DNA of 64,000 nt from Paenibacillus sp. J2TS4 (GCF_018403245.1 NZ_BOSH01000003.1:62001-126000), one strand, 5' to 3'; shown: positions 37,800-46,694, numbered from the stretch's first letter. Made by a program: numbers and translations. The notes: generated by a model from the letters alone, not told the origin.

Positions 37800-39386
37800 T
37801 TAGAGGACAATTTGTTTCACTTTCATAATTTCGGGCAATTTGTTTAATTCGTTAACGACCTCGGCAGAAGCATGCTTGTCGATGGCAAGAACCATAATTG
37901 CCGAGCCGCCGGCTTCTTTCCGTCCCACCTGCATGGAAGCTATGTTGACATCGTTCGTGCCGAGCAAGGTGCCTACACGTCCGACCATTCCCGGCTTGTC
38001 GTTATGGGAAATGAGAAGCATAGCTCCTTCAGGAGTAGCATCGACGGTATATTGGTCAATTTTCACAATTCTTTCTCCATAGCCCTCCAATAAAGTTCCG
38101 GCCAGCATACGGGTCTCTTTGTCTGTCTTCAGCGTTAACGTAATCAGATTAGTAAAGCTTTGCGACGCTGAAGACTTTTGAACGACTAATTTAATATCTC
38201 TCAGCTTGGCCATATGCATCGCATTGACAATGTTGACGTCTCCGCCGAGATGGTTCGCGAGCAGTCCTTTAACGATATACCGGTTGAGATGGGTCGTATC
38301 CAGGTCAGCCAGCTCGCCATTGTAGCCAACGGTAATTTCCTGGGCAGGCCCTTCGGTCATTTGACCCAGGAAGCGGCCCAGCTTCTCGCATAGAGTAAAG
38401 TAGGGCTGCAGCTTGTTAAGAATGATCGGCGGTACAGGAGGCATGTTAACCGCATTTTTGAACGGCTCGTCACGAAGGATGTGCAGCACTTCCTCAGCTA
38501 CGTCGATAGCTACATTCTCCTGGGCTTCCACCGTAGATGCGCCCAGATGAGGAGTGACGACAATCTTGGGATGGTTCAGGAACGGATGATCCTCTGTCGG
38601 CGGTTCATCGACATATACGTCGAAGCCGGCCCCCGCGACAATTCCTTCGTTAATTGCATCGACCAGCGCCTGTTCATTAATAATTCCTCCACGGGCACAG
38701 TTCACAATGCGGACTCCTTGTTTCATCAGCTGGAATTGCGGGCGATCAATCAGGTTGCGAGTTTCATTCGTCAGCGGAGTATGCACCGTTATAAAATCGG
38801 CCTGTGCGGCAATTTCGTCGACTGTGGCCAGCTTGACACCGAGCTTGTCGGCCCGCTCCTGAGTGAGGAATGGATCATAGCCGACCACTTCCATGCCGAA
38901 TACTTTGGCCCGTTTGGCCACCTCGCTTCCGATCCGGCCCATGCCGACGATGCCGAGCACTTTGCCGCGCAGCTCTACGCCGACGAACGATTTGCGGTCC
39001 CATTCCCCGGAAACGGTCTTCTTGTACGCTTGTGGAATTTGCCGAGCAACTGCCATAATCATGGCGAAGGTGAGCTCGCAAGTGGCAATGGTGTTGCCAT
39101 CGGGAGCATTAACGACGACGATCCCCCGCCCAGTCGCCGCCTCCAGATCAATATTGTCCACACCGACTCCGGCCCGGCCAATCACCTTCAAGCGGGATGC
39201 GGCCTGCATGATTTTGGCGGTTACCTTCGTTTGGCTGCGGACTAGCAGGGCGTCATACTCGCCAATAATAGCAGTCAGCTCCTCCTCGGATAGTCCGGTT
39301 TTTTTGTCCACGACCACATCTTCGGCTTCGCTCAATTGGCGAATGCCCAGATCACTGATCGGATCGGATACCAATACTTTGAACAT
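37800..39386 (-). CDS. serA: D-3-phosphoglycerate dehydrogenase
   Basis: First step of serine synthesis. N- and C-terminal substrate lobes enclose the NAD domain with VLGIVGMGRIGSEVAKRA near residue 143. Catalytic residues lie in NCARGGIINE (arginine near 235) and PHLGAST (histidine near 283). The intervening domain is about 320-450 and the regulatory ACT domain ends the protein (SHNDKPGMVGRVGTLLG). 528 residues, long type. AAGGAGG precedes the ATG. Controlled by a T-box leader. Confidence 0.95.
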   Translation of the reverse strand: MFKVLVSDPISDLGIRQLSEAEDVVVDKKTGLSEEELTAIIGEYDALLVRSQTKVTAKIMQAASRLKVIGRAGVGVDNIDLEAATGRGIVVVNAPDGNTIATCELTFAMIMAVARQIPQAYKKTVSGEWDRKSFVGVELRGKVLGIVGMGRIGSEVAKRAKVFGMEVVGYDPFLTQERADKLGVKLATVDEIAAQADFITVHTPLTNETRNLIDRPQFQLMKQGVRIVNCARGGIINEQALVDAINEGIVAGAGFDVYVDEPPTEDHPFLNHPKIVVTPHLGASTVEAQENVAIDVAEEVLHILRDEPFKNAVNMPPVPPIILNKLQPYFTLCEKLGRFLGQMTEGPAQEITVGYNGELADLDTTHLNRYIVKGLLANHLGGDVNIVNAMHMAKLRDIKLVVQKSSASQSFTNLITLTLKTDKETRMLAGTLLEGYGERIVKIDQYTVDATPEGAMLLISHNDKPGMVGRVGTLLGTNDVNIASMQVGRKEAGGSAIMVLAIDKHASAEVVNELNKLPEIMKVKQIVL

Positions 39387-39439
39387 GGGGTTTGTCCTCC
39401 TTAAAATGTGTAAATTACAGCCCGTTGGCGGCCATGCGC

Positions 39440-39760
39440 AACAGCAAAAAACTCCCGTCTCTTTTATACTGATTGCGTATAAAAGGGACGAGAGTAATAC
39501 GTTCGTGGTGCCACCCTTAATTCACCGCCCGCTTGCGCGTATAGCGGCCTCAACGGCCAGTCGCTGGCCGGGAAGATAACGGCTTCCTGCCGGCTGCGCC
39601 TACTGGGAGATCGGGTTCATCGGGATAAGCGATTCGAACGTCAATTCCATACAATTTCAGCGCAGCAACTCCGGAATGCTCCACATAATTATAACCGCCG
39701 ATTTGCACCGACCATCGGCTCTCTGAAGGCTTCCTTATGCTTGGTTCCATCAATGTTATG
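39440..39760 (-). ncRNA. T-box leader of serA
   Basis: Read on the minus strand: a stem I region with AGAGAGCCGATGG and GGTGCAAATC; the T-box antiterminator sequence AAGGGTGGCACCACGAACG (about 39500-39520); then a terminator hairpin (39450-39495) followed by TTTTTT. The AGC in GTGGAGCATTCC (39678-39680) is in a fitting place for a serine specifier codon, as expected for serA. Uncharged tRNA-Ser would prevent termination. Confidence 0.9.
39448..39495 (-). terminator. T-box terminator hairpin
   Basis: Arms ACTCTCGTCCCTTTTATAC and GTATAAAAGAGACGGGAGT (minus strand) are followed by six T. The 5' part overlaps the region just after the antiterminator, as T-box switching requires. Confidence 0.85.
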
Positions 39761-39848
39761 TTGCTGTATTGATTTTTTCATAATGTACCACGCCTGTCCG
39801 CAAAGGTCAACAACAAATTAAAGACATTTTTGGGACACGTTGTTTTGT

Positions 39849-40343
39849 TTAGCTTTTCACGCTGTGACGATTCAGGCATTCCTCATACAGTTTTGCTGCA
39901 AAATCAGCATCTCTCCAGCCTTCGATCGTGCTCGTTTTATTCTCCAGGTCTTTATAAACCTGGAAGAAATGAGAGATTTCTTTCAGCGTATGCTGCGGGA
40001 CATCTTCCAGAGAGTTGACCTCTGCGAAGCGGGGATCATTCACGGGAACGGCCAGCAGCTTTTCGTCCGGTCCTTTATCGTCGGCCATGATCAGCACTCC
40101 GATGACTCGCGATTCAATAACACAGCCAGGGAATGTCGGAAAAGAGGTGAGGACCAGAATGTCCAAAGGATCTCCGTCCAGAGCGAGCGTGTTTTTCAAA
40201 TAACCGTATTCCGCCGGATAATGCATGGGGGAGTACAGGACACGGTCGAGCACGAAAGCTCCCTTTTCCTCATCAAATTCATACTTGTTCTGGCTGCCTG
40301 TTGGAATTTCAATAAATGCATCTACGACTAAATTTTTTGACAT
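39849..40343 (-). CDS. ppa: Inorganic pyrophosphatase, family I
   Basis: Soluble Mg-dependent pyrophosphatase of 164 residues, which pulls biosynthetic reactions forward. Signatures: EIPTGSQNKYEFDEEKG with the active-site lysine and glutamate, HYPAEYGYLKNTL, and DGDPLDILVL near residue 57. Many Bacillus species use a manganese family II enzyme instead, so family I is informative. GGAGGAAG precedes the ATG. Confidence 0.93.
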   Translation of the reverse strand: MSKNLVVDAFIEIPTGSQNKYEFDEEKGAFVLDRVLYSPMHYPAEYGYLKNTLALDGDPLDILVLTSFPTFPGCVIESRVIGVLIMADDKGPDEKLLAVPVNDPRFAEVNSLEDVPQHTLKEISHFFQVYKDLENKTSTIEGWRDADFAAKLYEECLNRHSVKS

Positions 40344-40417
40344 CGTTAACTTCCTCCTTAAACTCTAACCATTCCGATAGGAATGAGTGGCATTCACGAA
40401 AACTTACCGTTTATTAT

Positions 40418-40445
40418 TTTATAGTAAGGGGCTTGATAAAAGCAA
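40418..40445 (-). promoter_or_regulatory. Sigma-A-type promoter of ppa
   Basis: On the minus strand TTGCTT (40440-40445), 16 bases, TATAAA (40418-40423), about 75 bases before the ppa start codon. Confidence 0.5.
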
Positions 40446-40594
40446 TCACTGTTGCTTGAATTCGACTTTTTTTTTCGTTATTCTTCAAAGGAAGCCTTAA
40501 TTATTCTCATTGGCCAATGCAGATGCTCCATTTCTGCCTGGACCGAATATAATTTATCGACACTATGTGTTACTGTATAGAAAGGACGTTGCCA

Positions 40595-40918
40595 ATGAAT
40601 CGCCATTATATAACTCCGGAAGAATTCGATAGAAAGTTGAATTCGGGAGAACTGCTTAACGATCTGATTGTAGATGTTAGGGAACTGGAAGAACGGAACT
40701 ATTATCATTTGGAGCCGAGCGTCCATATTCCTATGAACAGTATTCCCGAGATGCTGGGTAAATTTCCAACGGACCACAAAATATATATCCTATGCGCTCA
40801 TGGTGTCCGAAGTGAAATGGTCGTCCGATATTTATTGCACAACGGGCTGGAGAATGTGGTTAATGTAGAAGGAGGTATGGCCGCGGTAGCCGGACTCCGT
40901 GGGTTTGCTTATGATTAA
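40595..40918 (+). CDS. Rhodanese-like domain protein
   Basis: Single rhodanese domain, 107 residues. The CH2A-like VDVRELEE segment is near residue 28 and the active-site loop CAHGVRS begins at C67, long enough for sulfur transfer. Probably a cytoplasmic persulfide carrier; partner unknown. ATG at 40595 with AAAGGAC 8 bases upstream. Followed after 23 bases by a CPBP-family gene. Confidence 0.85.
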   Translation: MNRHYITPEEFDRKLNSGELLNDLIVDVRELEERNYYHLEPSVHIPMNSIPEMLGKFPTDHKIYILCAHGVRSEMVVRYLLHNGLENVVNVEGGMAAVAGLRGFAYD

Positions 40919-40941
40919 TAGGACATCGGGAAAGGGAATCT

Positions 40942-41559
40942 ATGAAAAAGTGGAATTTTAAAAAATGGAAAGTAAGGCAAGTCGATATTACTCTGCTCGA
41001 TGATAAAGTCATTATCCTCAATCTATATTTTACTCAGCTGGCTTGTCTATTGTTGGCGTTAATTTTAATTTTTTTTCAAAAGAACAATCGATTGTTCCCG
41101 ATGTTTGCCATGTCTGATCCGCTTCAAGCGTTACTGTGGGGTGGTGGGTTCGCGGCTGCCGTATTGGCTGCCGATTTGCTGCTTACGCGATGGGTGCCTG
41201 AAGAGGTGACGGATGATGGTGGAATTAACGACAAAATGTTCCGTAATCGGCCGTTATGGCACATTATTATCCTATGCTTCGTCGTCTCTGTCTGCGAGGA
41301 GTTGCTGTTTCGGGGAGCCTTGCAGCATTGGATGGGTCCCTACTGGACAAGTATTGTCTTCGCGCTCATCCATGTCCGATACCTTCGACATTGGCTAATG
41401 ACCGGATTGGTATTTAGCATCAGCTATGGTTTAGGATGGATCTATGTTCAAACCGGGATGCTGTGGACGCCTATTATTGCCCATTTCTTAATTGATCTTG
41501 TTATGGGGTGCATCCTTAAATACAGAAAAATACCTGCAAATGAAACAGACAGCCGTTAA
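40942..41559 (+). CDS. CPBP-family intramembrane metalloprotease
   Basis: Integral membrane protein, 205 residues, five or six segments. The Abi/CAAX-protease motifs are complete: EELLFRG near residue 118, FALIH near 141 and HFLID near 184. Substrate unknown; relatives process prenylated peptides or bacteriocins or act in membrane regulation. Its last four bases overlap the stop of the convergent deacetylase gene. Confidence 0.82.
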   Translation: MKKWNFKKWKVRQVDITLLDDKVIILNLYFTQLACLLLALILIFFQKNNRLFPMFAMSDPLQALLWGGGFAAAVLAADLLLTRWVPEEVTDDGGINDKMFRNRPLWHIIILCFVVSVCEELLFRGALQHWMGPYWTSIVFALIHVRYLRHWLMTGLVFSISYGLGWIYVQTGMLWTPIIAHFLIDLVMGCILKYRKIPANETDSR

Positions 41560-41573
41560 GGGCTGTCTGTTTC
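41542..41573. terminator. Terminator overlapping both convergent stop codons
   Basis: GAAACAGACAGCC (41542-41554) pairs perfectly with GGCTGTCTGTTTC (41561-41573). The stem encodes the last residues of both convergent genes, so one hairpin appears to end both transcripts. Confidence 0.7.
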
Positions 41574-42386
41574 AATCGTGCGGGGATCGATAAATCCGTA
41601 GCCTTCCTCCTCCAACTGGTTTAGCAGGGTGTCCAGGGCCTCAACCGTCCAGGGAAGCTCGTGCATAAGGATGTTGCTGCCGGGATGAAGCTGATCCATT
41701 ACGTTCTGAATGACCGCCTCCGGTTTATCCTTGGTGGAAGCGTCCCAATCGAGCGAGCCGTTGGACCAGGTCATGAACAAGGCCCCCTCCTCTTTAACCT
41801 TCTGTTTAACATAATCGTTCGCGGAGCCGAACGGCGGACGGAAGAAAGCCGGAGCGCTGCCCGTAATATCCGTAACAATCCGTTGAACATCTTCTATTTG
41901 CTTGTCTATTGATTCCTGGCTTTCCTGCTTTAAATCAATATGATCCCACGAATGATTTCCAATGGTCTGTCCCCGACTGTGGATAAGCTCGAGCAGCTCC
42001 GGATTTTTCTCAACGCGATAGCCATTGACGAAAAATATCGCCTTTGCGTCATGCTTGTCCAGCGTATCGAGCATCGATTCAATCATGTCCCGATCCTTAG
42101 GACCATCGTCAAATGTTAGCAGAACGACTTTTTTATTTCCTTCTGGATCAATCGGAGTCAATATATAATTTTGATTCATCCTATAGGCTTTGGCAGGTTC
42201 CTCGGGAACCTGCGCTTCCTCAGCCGGCTCCGGCGTCGGTTCGATAGTCGGGCTTGGGGAAGGAACTGGGACCGGGGTCGTATCGGCTGTGGCGTTGGGC
42301 GATCCGTCCAAATCCTTCGGTTCCGTTGCAGCACAGCCGGTAAGCAGTGCGGCGCTTAAGGCAAGTATAGTCCACGTTTTTTTCAT
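41556..42386 (-). CDS. Polysaccharide deacetylase lipoprotein
   Basis: 276 residues. A lipoprotein signal with lipobox LLTGC (cysteine at 18) is followed by a Pro/Thr/Glu-rich linker (about 30-68) and a NodB deacetylase domain. Motif 1 LTFDDGPKDR has the catalytic and metal aspartates (near 92), motif 2 GNHSWDH the metal histidines, motif 3 FRPPFG the groove arginine. Expected to de-N-acetylate peptidoglycan or another surface sugar polymer from the outer membrane face. Confidence 0.88.
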   Translation of the reverse strand: MKKTWTILALSAALLTGCAATEPKDLDGSPNATADTTPVPVPSPSPTIEPTPEPAEEAQVPEEPAKAYRMNQNYILTPIDPEGNKKVVLLTFDDGPKDRDMIESMLDTLDKHDAKAIFFVNGYRVEKNPELLELIHSRGQTIGNHSWDHIDLKQESQESIDKQIEDVQRIVTDITGSAPAFFRPPFGSANDYVKQKVKEEGALFMTWSNGSLDWDASTKDKPEAVIQNVMDQLHPGSNILMHELPWTVEALDTLLNQLEEEGYGFIDPRTIETDSP

Positions 42387-42671
42387 TCAAATCTCTCCCG
42401 AATAAGCTTGATATACGATCATGGCCTTCGTTTGGTAGTTGGGGGTGCACAGTAACTGGTACCGGAAGCGAGTTCTTAAACTTATGTCCAATTTTAGCGG
42501 CGGAGAAGCTGGCTTGATGAGTATGGATAATTAGATACACTCCTAATTGTATCGAAAGGGCTGGCAAAATCCCACCCCCGATTTCCTATTTTTCACGGGC
42601 ATTAGTTTAATTCCGCATGAGAACAATACATAGGGAACCGCAATCAATAAAGAAAGGGAGGCGAATGAATA

Positions 42672-43052
42672 ATGAGAATGGCATCTTTTTTGTTGGGCGG
42701 GATAGCTGGCGCGGCTGCTGTCGTCTATGTAAGCCGCAATAGTGACAAGGTCTGGTCTGGAATCATGCGGATGGCCGGTTCAGCCAATCAGATGATGTCG
42801 CAATCCAAATCGATGATGAACAATTTGACTTCCAGCCCAACGGATTCGTTGGCGGGACAGGGCCCTGCAGCGGCTAAATCCGTCAAAAGCAGCGGCGGCC
42901 ATAACGGAATGTCTAAATCGCAGACTTCCAATTATTCCATGTCGGATGTCGAAGAAATCATTAACAAAGACTCTCAGCTTAAAGCGACGGTTCAGGAAAT
43001 ATTAGAGCATAATGACAGCCAAAAATCTGAATTCAGTCCAATCCGCTCATAA
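42672..43052 (+). CDS. Small anchored protein of unknown function
   Basis: 126 residues. An N-terminal hydrophobic stretch (about 4-21, FLLGGIAGAAAVVYV) is followed by a Ser/Met/Asn-rich middle with repeated SMM/QMM units (residues 38-53), then a short charged C-terminal helix (VEEIINKDSQLKATVQEIL). I do not recognise the family; the layout recalls YtxH-type anchored proteins. AAGGGAGGCG lies upstream of the ATG. Stands alone. Confidence 0.7.
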   Translation: MRMASFLLGGIAGAAAVVYVSRNSDKVWSGIMRMAGSANQMMSQSKSMMNNLTSSPTDSLAGQGPAAAKSVKSSGGHNGMSKSQTSNYSMSDVEEIINKDSQLKATVQEILEHNDSQKSEFSPIRS

Positions 43053-43123
43053 AGGTGAGTGTTGTTCAGAATACCCCTCAATTATTATTCCTCTAAATAG
43101 TCATCATTGTTGCTCCTGCAGCC

Positions 43124-43152
43124 TAGCGGCGAACATATCCCGCTAGGTTTCT
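43124..43152 (+). terminator. Hairpin after the small anchored protein gene
   Basis: CCTAGCGG and CCGCTAGG form a stem, followed by TTTCTC. The T-run is short. Confidence 0.55.
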
Positions 43153-43188
43153 CATTGGAGCATCCCTCCTAATCTTTTTCCGAACTAA

Positions 43189-43219
43189 TTGTCCATAAAG
43201 AAGAAGAACATGCTATAAT
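43189..43219 (+). promoter_or_regulatory. Likely sigma-A promoter of mecA
   Basis: TTGTCC (43189-43194), 19-base spacer, TATAAT (43214-43219), 143 bases before mecA. The spacer is longer than ideal. The 309-base gap otherwise holds only the hairpin at 43124-43152. Confidence 0.45.
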
Positions 43220-43361
43220 AATAGTGATATAAACATTTATCAATCTCGAAGCACAATTAAACATAATTTTCATAATCTGTTAGTAATCAGGTTTGCTCTA
43301 CCTCGCTTCATAAAGTGAAAGAGGTTAGTAACAGGTATGAAAAGTTAAAGGGGGATCCTAT

Positions 43362-43970
43362 ATGAAAATAGAGCGTTTAAGTTCGGACAAAATAAGGATT
43401 TTCCTAACCTTTGACGATTTGACGGAACGCGGCATTCAGAAGGAAGATATGTGGCGTGAAATTCCGAAGGTTCACGAGTTATTCAGTGAGATGATGGAGC
43501 AAGCCTACTCCGAACTCGGTTTCGACGCGACAGGTCCCCTTGCAGTTGAAGTGTTCGCGCTGCCTGCCCAAGGCATGGTTGTCATCGTTACTAGAGGGAA
43601 GATGACTCACTCGGATTCCCAGGATTCTCTTCTGGATGAAGAGGAAGATATTTATGAGATGGAAGTTACGCTGGAACAAAGCGATATGATCTCCTATGTT
43701 TTTCATGACTTTGAAGAACTGCTGAGAATGGCCAAGGTGATTCAACCGCTTGTAACGGAGGGCGGAACGCTTTATTCTTATCAAAATAAATGGATTCTTC
43801 AGCTAGATCCTGCAGGGATGGATGAGAAGGACAGCAATTACCAAGCGATTATCGCCATTCTATCTGAATTCGGAGACGCTGCTTCAGTAACTCGCGCTGT
43901 TCTGGAGGAATATGGGAAGGTCGTCATAGAGTATAATGCCGTCCAAACGCTCAATGCTCATTTCAAGTAA
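43362..43970 (+). CDS. mecA: Adaptor protein MecA
   Basis: Adaptor that targets proteins (ComK and others in Bacillus) to the ClpCP protease. N-terminal domain MKIERLSSDKIRIFLTFDDLTERGI, an acidic linker (about 88-100), and a C-terminal ClpC-binding domain with SYVFHDFEELLRMAKV and GTLYSYQNKWILQL. 202 residues. The related YpbH cannot be excluded, but the N-terminal half favours MecA. Followed by a terminator. Confidence 0.9.
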   Translation: MKIERLSSDKIRIFLTFDDLTERGIQKEDMWREIPKVHELFSEMMEQAYSELGFDATGPLAVEVFALPAQGMVVIVTRGKMTHSDSQDSLLDEEEDIYEMEVTLEQSDMISYVFHDFEELLRMAKVIQPLVTEGGTLYSYQNKWILQLDPAGMDEKDSNYQAIIAILSEFGDAASVTRAVLEEYGKVVIEYNAVQTLNAHFK

Positions 43971-43987
43971 AAGACAACAAAATCTAA

Positions 43988-44033
43988 GGGCATCTTCAAA
44001 AACAAGACGTTTTTGCTGGATGCTTTTTCACTA
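43988..44033 (+). terminator. Terminator after mecA
   Basis: GCATC-TTCAAAAAC pairs with GTTTTTGCTG-GATGC and is followed by TTTTT, 18 bases after the mecA stop. Confidence 0.75.
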
Positions 44034-44122
44034 TGCCCAGGGGGGTGACTGCCGGGTCACACAATCACTACTGTAAACCCGTGAACTGGTCAAACGATGT
44101 AAGAAGGACAAGCCTAATATAA

Positions 44123-44255
44123 CCCCACAAAGTGCGCATAGCCTTCGAAGCGTATTCCGTCCGCACTCCAACGGAGTCGGCGTCTAAACCTCCCTCTAAT
44201 CGCGGTCGCTCTTCAAGACTTGCTTCGATAAAGGTTTATACAGTACTTTGCGGGG
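44123..44255. repeat. Fold-back (MITE-like) element
   Basis: Arms CCCCACAAAGT (44123-44133) and ACTTTGCGGGG (44245-44255) are inverted with one mismatch. A second inner match (CTTCGAAGC at 44143-44151 against GCTTCGATAAAG at 44222) follows. The inside holds a small hairpin ACTCC-AAC-GGAGT. No protein is encoded. The element occupies most of the 450-base gap between mecA and gudB. I saw no second copy in the window. Confidence 0.6.
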
Positions 44256-44424
44256 AGCCCCGGACTTCTAAATTCTATACCATTAAAAAATGTCGATTTT
44301 TCGATAATTTTGTGGAATCACGCTGGAAGTTGATGGTATGCTATACTCAGCTATTGTTGAATGACAAACGGCATCATTAGCCGGCAAAGTCTTGCACCGA
44401 TCAATATTGAACGGAGTGGAATCC

Positions 44425-45675
44425 ATGGCAGAAACAGAAAAATTAAATGTTTTGCATTCAACTCAAGTCGTAATTAAAGAAGCGTTGACCAAGCTTGGAT
44501 ATTCAGAGGAGATGTTCGAGCTTCTTAAGGAACCGCTGCGTATGCTCACCGTGCGTATTCCGGTTAGAATGGATGACGGCAAAGTAAAAGTATTTACAGG
44601 ATACAGGGCCCAGCATAATGACGCTGTCGGACCGACGAAGGGCGGAGTCCGGTTTCATCCGGATGTCACCGAGGATGAAGTATCGGCATTATCGATCTGG
44701 ATGAGCTTGAAATGCGGCATTGTCAACTTGCCATACGGTGGAGGAAAAGGCGGAATCATCTGTGATCCGAGAGAAATGTCCTTCGGCGAACTGGAAAGGT
44801 TAAGCCGCGGGTACGTCAGAGCGATCAGCCAACTTGTCGGACCGACCAAAGACATTCCGGCACCCGATGTGATGACGAACTCCCAGATTATGGCCTGGAT
44901 GCTGGATGAGTACAGCCGCATTCGCGAATTTGACGCTCCCGGCTTCATTACCGGCAAACCGATCGTACTCGGCGGCTCTCAGGGACGGGAAACCGCTACG
45001 GCCAAAGGCGTTACCATTATGATTGACCAGGCGCTCAAGACGCGGGGCATCGATGTGAAGGATGCTCGTATCGTCATTCAAGGGTTCGGTAACGCGGGCA
45101 GTTATCTGGCCAAGATGATGCATGAAGCCGGAGCCAAAGTAGTGGGGATTTCCGATGTGTATGGCGGCCTATATGACGAGAAGGGTCTGGATATAGAATA
45201 TTTGCTGGATCGAAGAGATTCGTTCGGTACCGTCACGAATCTGTTTACCGATACGATTACAAATAAAGAGCTGTTGGAGCAGCCATGCGACATTCTGGTA
45301 CCGGCGGCTATTGAGAATCAGATTACCCATGAGAATGCCCATCTGATTAAAGCGGGAATCGTCGTAGAAGCCGCTAACGGACCGACTACATTGGAAGCCA
45401 CCAAAATTTTAACGGAACGGGGGGTTCTCCTTGTTCCCGATGTGCTGGCCAGTGCGGGAGGAGTAGTAGTTTCTTACTTTGAATGGGTGCAGAACAATCA
45501 GGGCTACTACTGGACAGAAGAGGAAGTATACACTAAGCTGCATGAGATGCTGATTCGCGGGTTCGAGAATGTATACCAATTGCATCGGACGCGCGGGGTT
45601 GATATGAGATTGGCCGCCTATATGGTGGGAGCTAGAAAAATGGCAGAAGCGGCGAAATTCCGAGGCTGGGTATAA
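44425..45675 (+). CDS. gudB: NAD-dependent glutamate dehydrogenase
   Basis: Interconverts glutamate and 2-oxoglutarate plus ammonia. Substrate domain with PTKGGVRFHPDV near residue 73 and the catalytic lysine in YGGGKGGIICDP near 110; the NAD domain begins near 215 with IQGFGNAGSYLAKM. 416 residues against about 424 in Bacillus. Start at the ATG at 44425 behind GGAGTGGA. prsW follows immediately, as in the Bacillus ypcA-ypdC neighbourhood. RocG is the paralogous alternative. Confidence 0.92.
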   Translation: MAETEKLNVLHSTQVVIKEALTKLGYSEEMFELLKEPLRMLTVRIPVRMDDGKVKVFTGYRAQHNDAVGPTKGGVRFHPDVTEDEVSALSIWMSLKCGIVNLPYGGGKGGIICDPREMSFGELERLSRGYVRAISQLVGPTKDIPAPDVMTNSQIMAWMLDEYSRIREFDAPGFITGKPIVLGGSQGRETATAKGVTIMIDQALKTRGIDVKDARIVIQGFGNAGSYLAKMMHEAGAKVVGISDVYGGLYDEKGLDIEYLLDRRDSFGTVTNLFTDTITNKELLEQPCDILVPAAIENQITHENAHLIKAGIVVEAANGPTTLEATKILTERGVLLVPDVLASAGGVVVSYFEWVQNNQGYYWTEEEVYTKLHEMLIRGFENVYQLHRTRGVDMRLAAYMVGARKMAEAAKFRGWV

Positions 45676-45676
45676 A

Positions 45677-46378
45677 ATGCTGTGGCTGTCGCTTCTGACG
45701 GCTGCAATAGCTCCAGGAATGGCACTCCTTGTTTACTTTTATCTTAAAGACAGGTATGAGCCCGAACCGGTTCATATGGTTGCGAGGATGTTTTTGTTCG
45801 GGGCTCTGCTTGTTTTCCCAACGATGGTTCTGCAGCGTGCGCTGGTATTAGGCTTTGGAGAGAATCCGATCCTGTTCTCCTTTGTGTACTCTGCGGGGAT
45901 TGAAGAGTTTTTTAAATGGTTTGTTCTGTTTTTTGTCCTTTACAAGAATGAATACTTTAATGAACCTTATGACGGGATTGTGTATTCGGTAGCTGTCGCT
46001 TCGGGGTTTGCGACGGTGGAGAATGTGTTTTACGCGCTGCTGAATTTTTCTTCCTTTGCCGATTTGTTCTTACGGGCTTTGCTTCCCGTTTCCGGTCATG
46101 CTTTATTCGGCGTCTCGATGGGTTATCATTTGGGCAAGGCTAAATTTAACAAAGACCGGGAGAAACGATTTCTGTTGATTGCCGTCCTTCTTCCAGTGTT
46201 CTATCATGGAATCTTTGATTACATCCTGCTGCTCAAAACGAACTGGGTACTGTTGATCGCAACCTTCATGGTCTTCCTGTGGGTGAGGAGTCTGAGGAAA
46301 GTACGGAAAGCGAATGACCGATCTTCCTTTCATCCTCTTAGATCCGAGGAGGAGGTTAAAATGTCTTCTTTCAGCTAA
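45677..46378 (+). CDS. prsW: Intramembrane protease PrsW
   Basis: Glutamate-dependent membrane protease; in Bacillus it makes the first cut in anti-sigma factor RsiW. 233 residues, about seven membrane segments. Conserved motifs: FYLKDRYEPEP near residue 22, GIEEFFKWF with the two catalytic glutamates near 74, ATVENVFYALL near 112 and a histidine in VSGHALFG near 136. Starts one base after the gudB stop. Confidence 0.92.
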   Translation: MLWLSLLTAAIAPGMALLVYFYLKDRYEPEPVHMVARMFLFGALLVFPTMVLQRALVLGFGENPILFSFVYSAGIEEFFKWFVLFFVLYKNEYFNEPYDGIVYSVAVASGFATVENVFYALLNFSSFADLFLRALLPVSGHALFGVSMGYHLGKAKFNKDREKRFLLIAVLLPVFYHGIFDYILLLKTNWVLLIATFMVFLWVRSLRKVRKANDRSSFHPLRSEEEVKMSSFS

Positions 46379-46535
46379 TAATGACGGATATACCCGCTAT
46401 TTAAGGGGGAACTATTCGAGTTCAAAAGTCAGCCTGGCACTGCGAGGAAGTGCTGTGCAGCGAAAAGAGCTAGGAACACGTCATCATCTGAAGAGACTTT
46501 TGGAACATCTTCTCTAGGAAGGACGGGATGAAGGG

Positions 46536-46694
46536 TTGCACCCTAGAGTTAAAGTAAGCATTCGCTGTAAAACATGCGGAGAGCGATTTGTGCTTAAAGG
46601 CAGCCGCGAGAACGGAAAAGTCGAGACGGGATTTAAACGGTGTTTATGCAATAACGAAAAAGACTTTGATATCGCCATACTGGATTACATTTGA
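46536..46694 (+). CDS. 52-residue zinc-ribbon protein
   Basis: Short ORF ending in ...DFDIAILDYI with two cysteine pairs, CKTC and CLC, about 27 residues apart (IRCKTCGERF...FKRCLCNN), suggesting one zinc site. The TTG start at 46536 is tentative: GATGAAGGG abuts it and AAGGA lies farther upstream. A terminator follows at once, which supports a real gene. Function unknown; it sits between prsW and ypeB. Confidence 0.6.
   Translation: MHPRVKVSIRCKTCGERFVLKGSRENGKVETGFKRCLCNNEKDFDIAILDYI

Noticed and set aside
39550..39753. 67-codon minus-strand ORF upstream of serA
   Set aside because: It coincides with the T-box leader; the bases are explained by RNA structure.
44132..44380. 82-codon ORF upstream of gudB
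   Set aside because: It covers the fold-back element at 44123-44255 and has no SD or known motif.
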